Source of the DNA: Pirellulaceae bacterium
GTDB lineage: Bacteria > Planctomycetota > Planctomycetia > Pirellulales > Pirellulaceae
Direction: 5' to 3'
DNA length: 64,000 nt
NCBI GenBank assembly: GCA_029243025.1
Contig: JAQWSU010000030.1
Location: forward strand, 62,001-126,000
Part shown: positions 27,510 through 36,897 of the stretch, piece after piece
Position numbering within the stretch: the first letter of the stretch is position 1
How the letters are laid out: every line of letters begins with the position of its first letter
The notes under the pieces: generated by a model
The model's input: only the letters and a program-made list of their open reading frames with translations
What the model was told of the DNA's origin: nothing
Databases searched by the model: none
Made by a program: the position numbers and the translations under genes

Positions 27510-29228
27510 TTAGCCTGCCGCGACATCCGATTCGGTTCGCTTGGCGACCCGATAGACCTCGTCCAAGGTGGTCACGCCACGCAAAACTTTATCAAGTCCA
27601 TCGCGGTAAAGTGTTGTCATACCTTCACTAATCGCCACCTCACGGATGTCGACCGCCGACGCATTTTCGAATACCAGTTCGCGAACTCGACTGGTCATGA
27701 TCATGAGTTCGTAGATACCAATTCGGCCTCGATACCCCCCATTATTACAGGCCGCACAGCCGGCTCCTTTCATGAAGGTGGCCTCAGCGGCTGCCTCAGC
27801 CGAAATGCCCGAATCTGCTAATTCTGCGTCGGAAATTGTATGGGGTTGTTTACATTTGGAGCAGACAACGCGTACCAGACGTTGGGCAAGAACGGCGATC
27901 ACACTGCTTGCCACCAGATAATTCGGCACTCCGATGTCGACCATGCGTGTCATCGCACTGGGCGCATCGTTCGTATGGAGTGTACTGAATACCAAGTGTC
28001 CAGTTAAAGACGCTTGGATACCCATCGATGCGGTCTCCATGTCTCGCATTTCACCCACCAGGATGATGTTGGGCGCTTGACGCAGCATGGAGCGAATGAT
28101 GCGGGCAAAGTCGAGTCCGATGCTGTGACGGACTTCCACCTGATTGATCCCCGGTAAGTAATATTCCACCGGATCTTCTGCCGTGATGATTTTTCGATCC
28201 GGTCGATTGAGCTCATTTAAGGCCGCATACAAAGTGGTGGTCTTGCCAGAGCCGGTCGGGCCGGTGACCAACACAATCCCATTTGGCCGTCGGATCAGTC
28301 CTGTGAACTGATCATAGGTTGCTTCGTTCAAGCCCAGCTGTCGGACGCCGACTTTAATGTTGTCCTTGTCGAGCAGTCGCATCACGACCGATTGGCCGTG
28401 ATTGGTTGGAATCACGCTGACGCGGAGGTCCAGTTCCTTGTCCCCGGTGGTGATTTTGATTCGACCATCTTGGGTGCGACGACGCTCAGCGATGTCCATT
28501 TTGGCGAGAATCTTGATGCGGCTGAGCAAAGCGCCCAGCAAGCGGCGGGGTGGGCTATCCCGTTCGACCAGGACGCCGTCGATGCGATATCGAACCCGAA
28601 CGCGGTCTTCGAACGGCTCAATGTGAATGTCAGAGGCTCGCAACTGTACGGCCTCGGCAATCATCAGTTGGACTAGCTTGACGATCGGGGCACTGTGTTC
28701 GTCGACGACCTCGGAATTGTCGCTAGAAGCCTCCTCGGTTTCGGTGAAATCGATCGCCGTATCGGTAAATTCCTGCAGCATCGAGTCGGCACTTTCACCC
28801 TCGATCTGGCCATAATACCGGTTGATCGCTTCCAGGATGCTCTCGCGAGTCGCCAAAGCGATTTCGATTTGACAATTGAGGATGAAACGCAGTTTGTCGA
28901 ATGTTTCCAGGTCAAGCGGATCGCTGACGATCACGCGTAACGCGTCATCACTCGCTTCATCGAGTGGCAGAATCGTGTTTTCGCGGGCAACTGACTCAGG
29001 CACAAGTTCAACGACAGTGGGCGAAATGGAGGTTTCGTTCAAATCGATGAATTCTAAGTTGTGCTCTTCAGCGATGGTGCGCATCACTTGTTCAGCCGTT
29101 GCGTAACCTAGGCTGACGAGCGCCTCGCCGACGCTCGTGGCCTGATCGCGAGAGACCTGGTCAGCGTGGGTGAGTTGTTCTTTACTGATGACGCCATTGC
29201 GAATCAGGATGTCGGTAAACATCGCCAT
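27510..29228 (-). CDS. gspE: GspE/PilB-type secretion ATPase, second copy
   Basis: 572 residues from ATG 29228, which has AAGGA about 7 bases upstream; the frame opens at 29273 without a Shine-Dalgarno. The N-terminal MshEN-type domain (FTDILIRNGVISKEQLTHAD) precedes the ATPase core. Walker A is GPTGSGKTTTLYAAL (about 323-337), the Asp box EDPVEYYLPG, Walker B ILVGEMRD (about 389-396), and CSKC and CAAC are the zinc-binding pairs. It resembles the 24077 protein closely but differs throughout, so they are paralogues rather than a recent duplication. It opens the ATPase block of the locus. Confidence 0.93.
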   Translation of the reverse strand: MAMFTDILIRNGVISKEQLTHADQVSRDQATSVGEALVSLGYATAEQVMRTIAEEHNLEFIDLNETSISPTVVELVPESVARENTILPLDEASDDALRVIVSDPLDLETFDKLRFILNCQIEIALATRESILEAINRYYGQIEGESADSMLQEFTDTAIDFTETEEASSDNSEVVDEHSAPIVKLVQLMIAEAVQLRASDIHIEPFEDRVRVRYRIDGVLVERDSPPRRLLGALLSRIKILAKMDIAERRRTQDGRIKITTGDKELDLRVSVIPTNHGQSVVMRLLDKDNIKVGVRQLGLNEATYDQFTGLIRRPNGIVLVTGPTGSGKTTTLYAALNELNRPDRKIITAEDPVEYYLPGINQVEVRHSIGLDFARIIRSMLRQAPNIILVGEMRDMETASMGIQASLTGHLVFSTLHTNDAPSAMTRMVDIGVPNYLVASSVIAVLAQRLVRVVCSKCKQPHTISDAELADSGISAEAAAEATFMKGAGCAACNNGGYRGRIGIYELMIMTSRVRELVFENASAVDIREVAISEGMTTLYRDGLDKVLRGVTTLDEVYRVAKRTESDVAAG

Positions 29229-29637
29229 CGAATTGTCCTTCTCTGCTTCAGCTAAAACAGGCCGCCCTACCACGTTCCGGATTGCAGCTCAGGGCGGGCA
29301 AAAGCAAAAGACGGTCAGAAGATTCGAGACCGCCAAGCGGCAGAATTGCCCTAACTTGCTTAATGGCCCAGAGTAGTGGCCCCTCCAATGATTGTCAATC
29401 TACGCGGGTCACGAGGCTAGGACGTTTCGACAGTCTGAGACAGTTGGGCGTTCTGTTACCACGATCGTGCCGGATTGGAGGTGTGCAGGTTGAGGTGTGC
29501 AGGTTGAGGCTTTGATCAACCCTTTTTCGTGGGTTGACGATGGCCAAGCTTCTCGACGGTCGTGTCAAGCTTACCTAACATCTGTCGGCCGCGGGGCCCC
29601 AGAGCTCCCCGCCCCAGAGCTCCCGATCCTCGTTTCT
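29229..29637. other. 409-base gap with two short tandem duplications
   Basis: Holds the upstream region of the 27510-29228 ATPase gene. Two short tandem duplications are visible: gaggtgtgcaggtt twice (29478-29505) and a 15-base unit containing ccccagagctccc (29596-29624). No frame looks like a gene, and no RNA was recognised. Confidence 0.5.
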
Positions 29638-30108
29638 TCAGCGCTTTCTGGCAAGCTGCCGCAATTGCTGGGCGAGGGCCCGTAGTTCATCGGCCGTTTC
29701 ATACAGTTGACGTCGCTCAAGCCGATTGGCGGCTGCATCCAAATTTTCGCCAACTTGTCGTAACTCGCGCGTCTGCAGTTCACCCGTCTGTTCCGGCGGT
29801 GAAACCGATGCGGGCTCGATGGGCGGAGCATCCCGTGGATGTTGCGAAAATAAGTGGGTGCGGAATTCAGTCGAGTCGCCGCCGAGAAAATGCGAATCGG
29901 CCAACGGCCGATGTTGTGACGAGATCGTCTGGCGAATCTTACAGATTTGTTCAAATTCCGCTGGGCTGAGCGGCGGTGAATTCATGACGGGCTCTTGTGA
30001 CACGCTCATCGGCCGATTCAACGATTGAATTGCCTGGGGAGCTGCCGCATGACCGGGCCAAATCACGGGCAGAGCGGCAGCCAACTGAATCAAAGTTTGA
30101 GCCAGCAT
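29638..30108 (-). CDS. Small exported protein of unknown function
   Basis: 156 residues. The first 22 residues (MLAQTLIQLAAALPVIWPGHAAA) look like a signal peptide ending in an AXA-type site. The C-terminal half contains a probable helix rich in Arg, Leu, Gln and Glu (ENLDAAANRLERRQLYETADELRALAQQLRQLARKR), possibly a coiled coil. I recognise no family. It lies on the strand of the ATPase/pilin genes with a 409-base gap to the ATPase, so a link to secretion is only a guess. The frame is the only sizeable one here and the signal peptide supports it. Confidence 0.6.
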   Translation of the reverse strand: MLAQTLIQLAAALPVIWPGHAAAPQAIQSLNRPMSVSQEPVMNSPPLSPAEFEQICKIRQTISSQHRPLADSHFLGGDSTEFRTHLFSQHPRDAPPIEPASVSPPEQTGELQTRELRQVGENLDAAANRLERRQLYETADELRALAQQLRQLARKR

Positions 30109-30453
30109 CGTTTGCTTCCTTGCCTTCGGGGTTTCAAACCATCGCTGGCCAACTATAGGCGAAAACTACTCGTTGGGACCAGCTCAACCTGGCCGAGGCC
30201 GAGTGAAGGAAAAAAGGCTTGAAATTCTTGAGGAGGCTGGCGTGCACCTTTTCCCGCCAACCGTCCGGAGAGCGGTTCAGCCGAAGATCGATTGTGATTG
30301 CGAAGTAAATTGCCATAACAAAATCTAATTGATACACTTTCGTAGCTTAATGATCCCTAATCTGTTGGCGCCCCCTCTTCGAGACCGGCTCATTGCCCTT
30401 TGGACTGCCGCAGGACGTGATTGGCAGGACAGAATTTTTTGTGAGGAATAGTT
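30109..30453. other. 345-base divergent intergenic region
   Basis: Lies between the leftward small exported protein and the rightward molybdoenzyme operon. Both promoters should be here. No motif could be assigned by eye. Confidence 0.4.
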
Positions 30454-31314
30454 TTGAAAGAAGACAACTTGAGCACACGTAATACGAACGGCGATAAGTC
30501 GGATCGACGAGAGTTTTTAAAGGAGGCATCTGCGGCGTTGCCAGTGATCTCGCTCGCTGTGACGAGCGAGGAGGCGACTGCCAGTGAGGTGGAGCAAAAA
30601 TTCCAGCCAGAAGAGTTTTGGCGCGACAGAATGAAAGCGCCCGATGACGGTAAACGACATGGTTGGTTCATCGACACGCGAAGATGTTTCGGGTGTCATG
30701 CCTGCGAAGTCAGTTGCAAATCTGAAAACGACGTGCCGCTTGGGAATTACATTCGGCAGACGTTCTACAAGGATGTTGGCAGCTATCCCAAGGTGGCCCG
30801 ATTGTTCATGCCAATGTCCTGCCAGCATTGCGAAGATGCGCCCTGTATCAAAGCCTGTCCCTGCGGTGCGCTTCATAAGGAAGCGGGTGGAACCGTTGCC
30901 GTCAATTACAACACTTGTTGTGGGCATGGAACTTGTGCTGAAGTTTGTCCCTATGGGGCGATCTATCTCGATCCGGTCGCGAAGCAAGCCGTCAAATGTC
31001 ACAACTGTTATCACCGGACAGAGAACGGAATGGAGCCTGCTTGTGTGCCAACATGTCCATCGGAAGCGCTTTACTTTGGTGATTTGAACGACCCCGATTC
31101 CAAAGTGTCCCTTGCCATGGCCGAAGCCGAGGCCGCCGAAGGAGTCGGACAGTTACGTCCCGAGAAAAACACGAAGCCTCGCATGTGGTTCTCGGGGCGG
31201 GCGTTGGTGGAAGCCGAACCAGACATTCCTCGTGAGGGCGAATCATACAATCCGAAGAGCTACGACATCTATCGATGGAGGAAAAAGCCCGTTGGAGAAG
31301 AAAATCATGAATGA
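30454..31314 (+). CDS. DMSO-reductase-family iron-sulfur subunit (DmsB/PsrB-type)
   Basis: 286 residues from TTG 30454, which has GAGGAA five to six bases upstream. The N-terminus DRREFLKEASAALPVISLAV resembles a Tat signal. Four cysteine clusters follow: CFGCHACEVSC, CQHCEDAPCIKAC, CCGHGTCAEVC and CHNCYHRTENGMEPACVPTC, enough for four [4Fe-4S] centres. Such subunits carry electrons between a quinol-side anchor and the molybdenum subunit. It is the first gene of the operon and overlaps the start of the molybdopterin gene by 8 bases. No NrfD/PsrC/DmsC membrane anchor is next to it. Confidence 0.92.
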   Translation: MKEDNLSTRNTNGDKSDRREFLKEASAALPVISLAVTSEEATASEVEQKFQPEEFWRDRMKAPDDGKRHGWFIDTRRCFGCHACEVSCKSENDVPLGNYIRQTFYKDVGSYPKVARLFMPMSCQHCEDAPCIKACPCGALHKEAGGTVAVNYNTCCGHGTCAEVCPYGAIYLDPVAKQAVKCHNCYHRTENGMEPACVPTCPSEALYFGDLNDPDSKVSLAMAEAEAAEGVGQLRPEKNTKPRMWFSGRALVEAEPDIPREGESYNPKSYDIYRWRKKPVGEENHE

Positions 31315-34129
31315 TCGACGCGAATCGAGACGTGCATTCTTGAAGCTCGGCGTCGCCGCCAACGGAGGTCTGGCTGCTCTAGGACTGCTTGGATGTGCAA
31401 CCTCTGCCAAGGGACAAGAGCGGGAAAGTCAAACAAAGAATTCTGGCAAGCAACTACTTCCGCAAGGGATCGATTTAGAAAAGTGGAATCGAATCAAAGG
31501 TTTGCCTTATGAGTTAGGAGGCGTGGGTGCCGCACCGGGTGTTTGCCAGCTTCCGGGACCTCTCGCAAAACGTAATTGGCCGGATCGAGACAAATACAAG
31601 AATGTGAAGCAGGTGCCAGGAATGTGCCAGCTGTGCAGCACGGTTTGCGGCATTGTCGGCCATGTGAAGGACGGCCGTTTGATCAAGATTGAAGGCAATC
31701 CCAACGATCCTAACAGCCGAGGACATCTTTGTGCACGCGGTCATGCAGGCTTGAATCACCTTTATCATCCCGAGCGATTGCTCTACCCGATCAAACGAGT
31801 CGGTGAACGCGGAGAGGGGAAATGGCGACGAATCACCTGGGATGAGGCGCTGGACGAAATCGCCGCGAAGCTGAAGGCCGTGCGAGAGAGTGGCCATCCC
31901 GAGGAGTTTGCCTTTCATCAAGGACGACAGCGCAGTAAGGATGCCCTGAAGCGGTTTTTGGATGCTTACGGGACCAAGACACAACTGAGTCATCGGGCTT
32001 TATGCTCCGGAAATCGACGCGCTGCGAATTTGACCTATTTGTGGGAGAGTGATTGGGATCTTAACGATGTTGAACACTCGAAGTACATCTTGAACTTTGG
32101 CAGTAATGCGTTTGAGGCTCATCAAGGGCATGTCCCCTTTGCGACTCGTATTCAAAACGGTCGATTTAAGAATGGCGCGAAACTGGTTACTTTTGATGTG
32201 CGATTGTCGAATACGGCCGGTGGAAGTGACGAATGGTTTGCACCTTTTCCGGGAACTGATGGCGCCGTGGCTTTGGCCATGTGCCACACGATCTTGAAAG
32301 AAAACCTGCACGATGCTGAATTTATTCGTCGTTGGACAAATGTCACCGTTGACGAGTTACGAGAACATGTCAAATCGTATACCGCCGATTGGGCGGAAGG
32401 GTTGAGTGGAATCCCTGCCGCAGATATTCGCCGAATCGCGATTGAATTTGCCAACGCGGCGCCGGCTTGTACGACCATGTGCAATCGAGGCAGTTCGGCA
32501 CACATCAACGGTTTTTATAACGATCGTGCGATCCAACTTCTTAACGCGCTCGTTGGTAGTGTTGGGAAAAAAGGTGGTTGGTGTTGGTCGCCTTGGGGTG
32601 GGTTAGACCCGGTTGTGAAGACGCCCAAAATGCCGCCAGGAGCAAAAACGTGGAGCGTTCTCGAAGACCCTCCGGAGTATCCGTTGGCGAATGTCTGGCG
32701 CAGGATGCGGGTTGGTGAATTGGTGTACCTGTATCTGTTACAGGGGCGTACCAAGCTACAAGCTTACATGACCTATAATCTTGACTCGCCGCTGACTTGG
32801 CCAGAGGAAAGCCTCACGCAGCAAGTGCTTACTAACGAGAAGATGATTGAGTTCCACGTTTGTATTAACTGCTTCTATAACGAAACGGCTCATTACGCCG
32901 ACATCGTTCTGCCTTGGGCAACCTATTTGGAGCGGTGGGACCTCGACGCTCGCGGAGCCTACAATCTGCGACCTTATGTGGGCTTACGCACACCCATGAT
33001 TGAGCCACTTGGTGAATCAAAAGACGTGCGAGAATTCTTTCCTGAATTGGCCAAACGAATCGGCGGAGGAATGGAGGAATGGTATAAGGAATCGATCGAA
33101 GAATATATGGAAGAGTGGGCGTCCAACGTGCCGGAGAATCCCGAAACGGGTAAGCAAGGACTCGAGCGATTGTTGGATGAGGGGGCCTGGGAAGCTGAAC
33201 GCGAGCCCTTCTACGAACCGTATAACATTCCGCTTGCCGATGATGAAATGCAGGGAGCCGTGGTGGATCCAACTTCTGGCGTCATTTTGAAAGACGAAGT
33301 TGGGATTGGCATTATGCAGGATGGAAAGCCCTTGCGCGGATTTAAAACCCCCAGCCGTAAATTCGAGATTCGGAGTCTGTTTGTACAAAAAATCGGCAGA
33401 AATGAGGATTGCTCAGAACTCATCGCTCGGAGTGGAGTTTCCAAAACAAAAAGTCGACCCGCCAGTCATCAAGGCCATGATGTGGAGGTTGATCCCATGC
33501 CAACTTGGTTTCAACCTGTGGAACATCAGCACTTGGCCGACGATGAAATGATCATGACAAGCTTCAAGTGGAATGTGCACAATCATGGTCGCACGATGAA
33601 CCTAAAATGGTTGGCTGAAATTGTGCATTCCAATCCTGCTTGGATTAATCCTCAAACAGCTTCAAAGCTCGGTTTGAAAGATGGGGATTGGATTGAACTC
33701 ACTTCGTATTATTCGACTGAGTTGGAAAAACAGTCGCCGCACCTCAAACGTGACGATTTGCCGACGACCGATGGGCGTCGGTCGGTCGCCACGATGCGCG
33801 TGCCGATTGTGACGATGGAAGGCATTCATCCACGCGCCTTGGCTATGAGCAATAGTTGTGGGCATTGGCAGTATACGAGCGTGGCACAGGCTCGTAAGGA
33901 ACCAGTAAGCGATGGACATCTTGTCGGCAGTGATGGGCAAGCTTATCGGGATGCCGATTGGGAACGTAATATGTGGTGGGAGGATGAATCGGGTAACGAC
34001 CCAAAACAGTGGAAGCCGAATACGGGGAACGGTTGGAATCAAAATCGTTTGATGCCGATTTCACCTGACCCTGTCAGCGGCCAGCAATCATTTCATGACA
34101 CCGTCGTTAAAGTAACCAAGGTTGGATGA
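31307..34129 (+). CDS. Molybdopterin oxidoreductase (DMSO reductase superfamily), Tat lipoprotein
   Basis: 940 residues from ATG 31307, which overlaps the previous stop; the frame is open upstream but this start gives the Tat signal. The signal is SRRAFLKLGVAANGG followed by LLGC, a lipobox with Cys at residue 30. A [4Fe-4S] site follows: CQLC (107-110), STVC (114) and LCARGH (Cys 142). SHRALCSGNRRA probably includes the molybdenum-binding Cys, as in the polysulfide/thiosulfate reductase (PsrA/PhsA) group. The C-terminal part (GIHPRALAMSNSCGHWQYT) binds the cofactor. Substrate cannot be told from sequence; tetrathionate, polysulfide or arsenic compounds are alternatives. Cofactor insertion is expected to use the TorD-like protein downstream. 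Confidence 0.92.
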   Translation: MNDRRESRRAFLKLGVAANGGLAALGLLGCATSAKGQERESQTKNSGKQLLPQGIDLEKWNRIKGLPYELGGVGAAPGVCQLPGPLAKRNWPDRDKYKNVKQVPGMCQLCSTVCGIVGHVKDGRLIKIEGNPNDPNSRGHLCARGHAGLNHLYHPERLLYPIKRVGERGEGKWRRITWDEALDEIAAKLKAVRESGHPEEFAFHQGRQRSKDALKRFLDAYGTKTQLSHRALCSGNRRAANLTYLWESDWDLNDVEHSKYILNFGSNAFEAHQGHVPFATRIQNGRFKNGAKLVTFDVRLSNTAGGSDEWFAPFPGTDGAVALAMCHTILKENLHDAEFIRRWTNVTVDELREHVKSYTADWAEGLSGIPAADIRRIAIEFANAAPACTTMCNRGSSAHINGFYNDRAIQLLNALVGSVGKKGGWCWSPWGGLDPVVKTPKMPPGAKTWSVLEDPPEYPLANVWRRMRVGELVYLYLLQGRTKLQAYMTYNLDSPLTWPEESLTQQVLTNEKMIEFHVCINCFYNETAHYADIVLPWATYLERWDLDARGAYNLRPYVGLRTPMIEPLGESKDVREFFPELAKRIGGGMEEWYKESIEEYMEEWASNVPENPETGKQGLERLLDEGAWEAEREPFYEPYNIPLADDEMQGAVVDPTSGVILKDEVGIGIMQDGKPLRGFKTPSRKFEIRSLFVQKIGRNEDCSELIARSGVSKTKSRPASHQGHDVEVDPMPTWFQPVEHQHLADDEMIMTSFKWNVHNHGRTMNLKWLAEIVHSNPAWINPQTASKLGLKDGDWIELTSYYSTELEKQSPHLKRDDLPTTDGRRSVATMRVPIVTMEGIHPRALAMSNSCGHWQYTSVAQARKEPVSDGHLVGSDGQAYRDADWERNMWWEDESGNDPKQWKPNTGNGWNQNRLMPISPDPVSGQQSFHDTVVKVTKVG

Positions 34130-34132
34130 CCC

Positions 34133-34753
34133 TTGAGCCAAAATAAGATACCGTTGTCGTCTGCCCGCGATGCGAGCGCCAGAAGTAACACCTATCGGTT
34201 GTTGGCCAGACTCTGGCAACGCGAGTTGGACGCGAAACTATTGGAGGTTTTGCAAGATCCATCCCTCAGTGAATCGTTTTTGGCTGCGGGCGGTGTTCTG
34301 CCAACGAATGATGCGGATACGGTCGAACAGTTGGCGATTGACTTCTGCCAGTTGTTTGTTGGTCCGAAAAACCATCTGCCACCGTATCAATCGGTCTGGG
34401 AGAGTGGTCAACTTGATGGCGAGGCAACGGTCTCAATGCGTCAGTTTTGCGAAGTAGTCCGCTTTGAACCGGCGGAATCTGCCAGCGGAATGCTGCTAGA
34501 TCATCTGGGAGTCCAACTCGACGTGATGGCCCACATTCTGCAACTCGTCGCGGAGTCAGAAGGCGACTCGTTGGATCATCTGCTCGAAATTGGCCGCTGT
34601 TACGCAGTTCGCCATTTGCTGTGGCCCGGCGAACTGCTTGCCGCGTCAGCATCGCGAGCGACGACCGACTTCTATCGCTCCTTGCCAAAACTGACTCGCC
34701 AGTTCTTGGAATTGGAAACGGTTGGCTTGAATGAGGTTTCAGCCCCTGAGTGA
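34133..34753 (+). CDS. TorD/DmsD-family chaperone
   Basis: 206 residues from TTG 34133, four bases after the molybdopterin subunit's stop. The PYQSVWESG segment (about residues 83-91), the FCQLFVGP before it and the all-helical pattern fit the TorD/DmsD family, which binds the Tat signal and inserts molybdenum cofactor. Position downstream of the catalytic subunit supports a dedicated role. No ATG is available in frame near the start, and the Shine-Dalgarno is weak, so coupling to the upstream gene is likely. Confidence 0.88.
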   Translation: MSQNKIPLSSARDASARSNTYRLLARLWQRELDAKLLEVLQDPSLSESFLAAGGVLPTNDADTVEQLAIDFCQLFVGPKNHLPPYQSVWESGQLDGEATVSMRQFCEVVRFEPAESASGMLLDHLGVQLDVMAHILQLVAESEGDSLDHLLEIGRCYAVRHLLWPGELLAASASRATTDFYRSLPKLTRQFLELETVGLNEVSAPE

Positions 34754-34803
34754 ATTGACTTTTGTGAGTGGGCCAACATCGTTTTGCCCGCTCTGAATGT
34801 GAC

Positions 34804-36813
34804 TCAGCTCTGTTTCTGAGTCGGTTGTTTTTGACTGCCTGGACGCTTGAAGCTGGCATTCAAGGATTTCCAGTCAATGACCAGCGACCCACCTTTCTTC
34901 GTGTGCTGTTTTTCCCAATTCATGAGTAGGTCGAGACAGGCATGATCGATGTAACTTAAGTGCTCGAAATCGATGTGCAGTTCGTAGCCTTCGGGGACTT
35001 CATCCAGGGCGGATGCCAGGAAAGGCAAGCGGATGAAGGTGGCAGCGCCCTGCAAACGTAGCGTGGATTTCTCGTTTGCTGGATCTGTTTTGAGATCAGT
35101 TGATAGACGAGAAAATGTGTGAAGCAGTTTTACTGCCGCTAGCGCAATTCCCGTCAAGACACCCGTGAGCAGATCGGTACATACGATTGTGCCGAGCGTT
35201 GCAAAGTAAATTCCGACTTCACCCCAACCGCATTTTCGTAGATCTCGAATCGCTTTAAAGTTGATTAGCTTGTAGCCCGTATAGACCAACATCGCAGCCA
35301 GGGTTGCCGTGGGAATCATTCTTAGCACAAAAGCCAGTAGCGAAACAAATACGAGTAACCAGACGCCGTGCAGGATAGCTGATAATCTCGTTCGCCCTCC
35401 GGCATCAACATTGGCTGAGCTTCGCACGATGACGCCTGTCATCGGTAACGCGCCCAAGAAGCCGCAGATCATGTTGCCGATGCCTTGAGCAGCCAACTCA
35501 CGGTCATATTTTGTGCGGCAGATGGTTTGCATTTGATCTACCGCGGTGGCGCAGAGCAGGGTTTCCGCACTGGCGACGATCGCCAGCACGATACCGGCCT
35601 GCAAGATGACGCTGAAGGGAACGGACTGGATGACGACCAGCGAAGGGAAATGGATTTCACTCCATAGGTTGTCCGGCACTTCTACGTAGAGCACGGGCAG
35701 TACCAGGAATACGGTGAGTGCTGTGGCGATCACGACTGCCACCAACGGAGCAGGAATGAGCTTGAATTTTTCAGGAATGCAGGCTTTCCAGAGTATCAAC
35801 AAACAAATCGTGAGCATGCCGATCTTCGCCGCCCAGTCATGATTCTTAAGTTGGGTCAGTACATTTTCCAAGCTAAGTTGAATCTGTTTTTGCGTTGTAC
35901 GAATCTTTTCAGCACTGCCGGCCGCTAGCTCACTCGTCGAGATCTGCATCTGCTTCAGCGACTCACGAGTTGCTTTACTTAATTGTTCAGGATTGCGGAC
36001 GGAGTTCAGGATGTTGGTCGATTCAATCTGTTTGATGAGTTTGTTGAGTTGATCTGTTAGTTTTTGCTGTGTTGCAGCAAGCGGTTCAAGTTGCTTTATG
36101 TCAGCTGATACAGGGGCTGAATCATGATCCGTGGTTGCACTCGTCCCAGCTTCTTCCGGACTGATTGGAATTCGTTCTGAAATCCGTTCCCGAAGCTGGA
36201 CTTGTTGCTCATGTAACGACCCAAATTCTTGTAAAAGATCTCGTCGTACGGTTCGTTCCTCGACAGAACCAAGCTCCGGTATCGGCAGCCCTTTTTTGAT
36301 CGCGGACGGTATCGACAATAGGTTTTGAAGGCCGCTCCCTTTGGGCGCATCGTCAACCATGACATGGAACTGACTCGCCAGAATCAAAACGCCAATACCG
36401 GCTAGCATCCCATGGATGACCGCCGGGGAAACCGCTCGAAACCAGCGACCATATCGGAGCAAACCGGCGATTAGTTGGAGCAAACCACCGACTAAGACGG
36501 CAAGACCAAGAACCTCGTAGCCATGTTCTTTGACTAATTCGTAAACGATCACAGTAAGTCCGGCAGCGGGTCCGCTCACTTGTAATGGTGCGCCTGCTAG
36601 TAAGCCGACAACAATGCCACCGACGATACCGGTGATGAGTCCGGCAGCCACCGGGACACCTGATGCAATCGCGATGCCCATGCAGAGTGGTAAGGCGACC
36701 AGAAAGACAACGATTGAGGCCAATAAATCCTGCTTGGGGGCGGAAAACATGCCAGTATCAGCAGTTGGCGTGGGTTGCGAAGTTTCGGGGGAAGTTTTTG
36801 AGTCGCCTGTCAT
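34804..36813 (-). CDS. SulP-family anion transporter with a long soluble insertion
   Basis: 669 residues. The N-terminal half has SulP helices (LLASIVVFLVALPLCMGIAIASG, then QVSGPAAGLTVIVYELV). The C-terminal 120 residues form the STAS domain, with SYIDHACLDLLMNWEKQ near its end. A region of about 140-150 residues (about 175-325), rich in Gln, Glu, Lys and Leu and predicted helical, sits between early helices where family members normally have a short loop. SulP proteins move bicarbonate or sulfate. Because the next gene on the strand is a beta-carbonic anhydrase, bicarbonate is the better guess. ATG 36813 has AAGGA nine bases upstream. Confidence 0.9.
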   Translation of the reverse strand: MTGDSKTSPETSQPTPTADTGMFSAPKQDLLASIVVFLVALPLCMGIAIASGVPVAAGLITGIVGGIVVGLLAGAPLQVSGPAAGLTVIVYELVKEHGYEVLGLAVLVGGLLQLIAGLLRYGRWFRAVSPAVIHGMLAGIGVLILASQFHVMVDDAPKGSGLQNLLSIPSAIKKGLPIPELGSVEERTVRRDLLQEFGSLHEQQVQLRERISERIPISPEEAGTSATTDHDSAPVSADIKQLEPLAATQQKLTDQLNKLIKQIESTNILNSVRNPEQLSKATRESLKQMQISTSELAAGSAEKIRTTQKQIQLSLENVLTQLKNHDWAAKIGMLTICLLILWKACIPEKFKLIPAPLVAVVIATALTVFLVLPVLYVEVPDNLWSEIHFPSLVVIQSVPFSVILQAGIVLAIVASAETLLCATAVDQMQTICRTKYDRELAAQGIGNMICGFLGALPMTGVIVRSSANVDAGGRTRLSAILHGVWLLVFVSLLAFVLRMIPTATLAAMLVYTGYKLINFKAIRDLRKCGWGEVGIYFATLGTIVCTDLLTGVLTGIALAAVKLLHTFSRLSTDLKTDPANEKSTLRLQGAATFIRLPFLASALDEVPEGYELHIDFEHLSYIDHACLDLLMNWEKQHTKKGGSLVIDWKSLNASFKRPGSQKQPTQKQS

Positions 36814-36897
36814 GCTCTTTATCCTTAGTTTCCGTCAAACAGATGCTCCGTTGCTCTGACGAACTACGGCGCGAAAGGGTCGGTCGGAGTTCAACGT

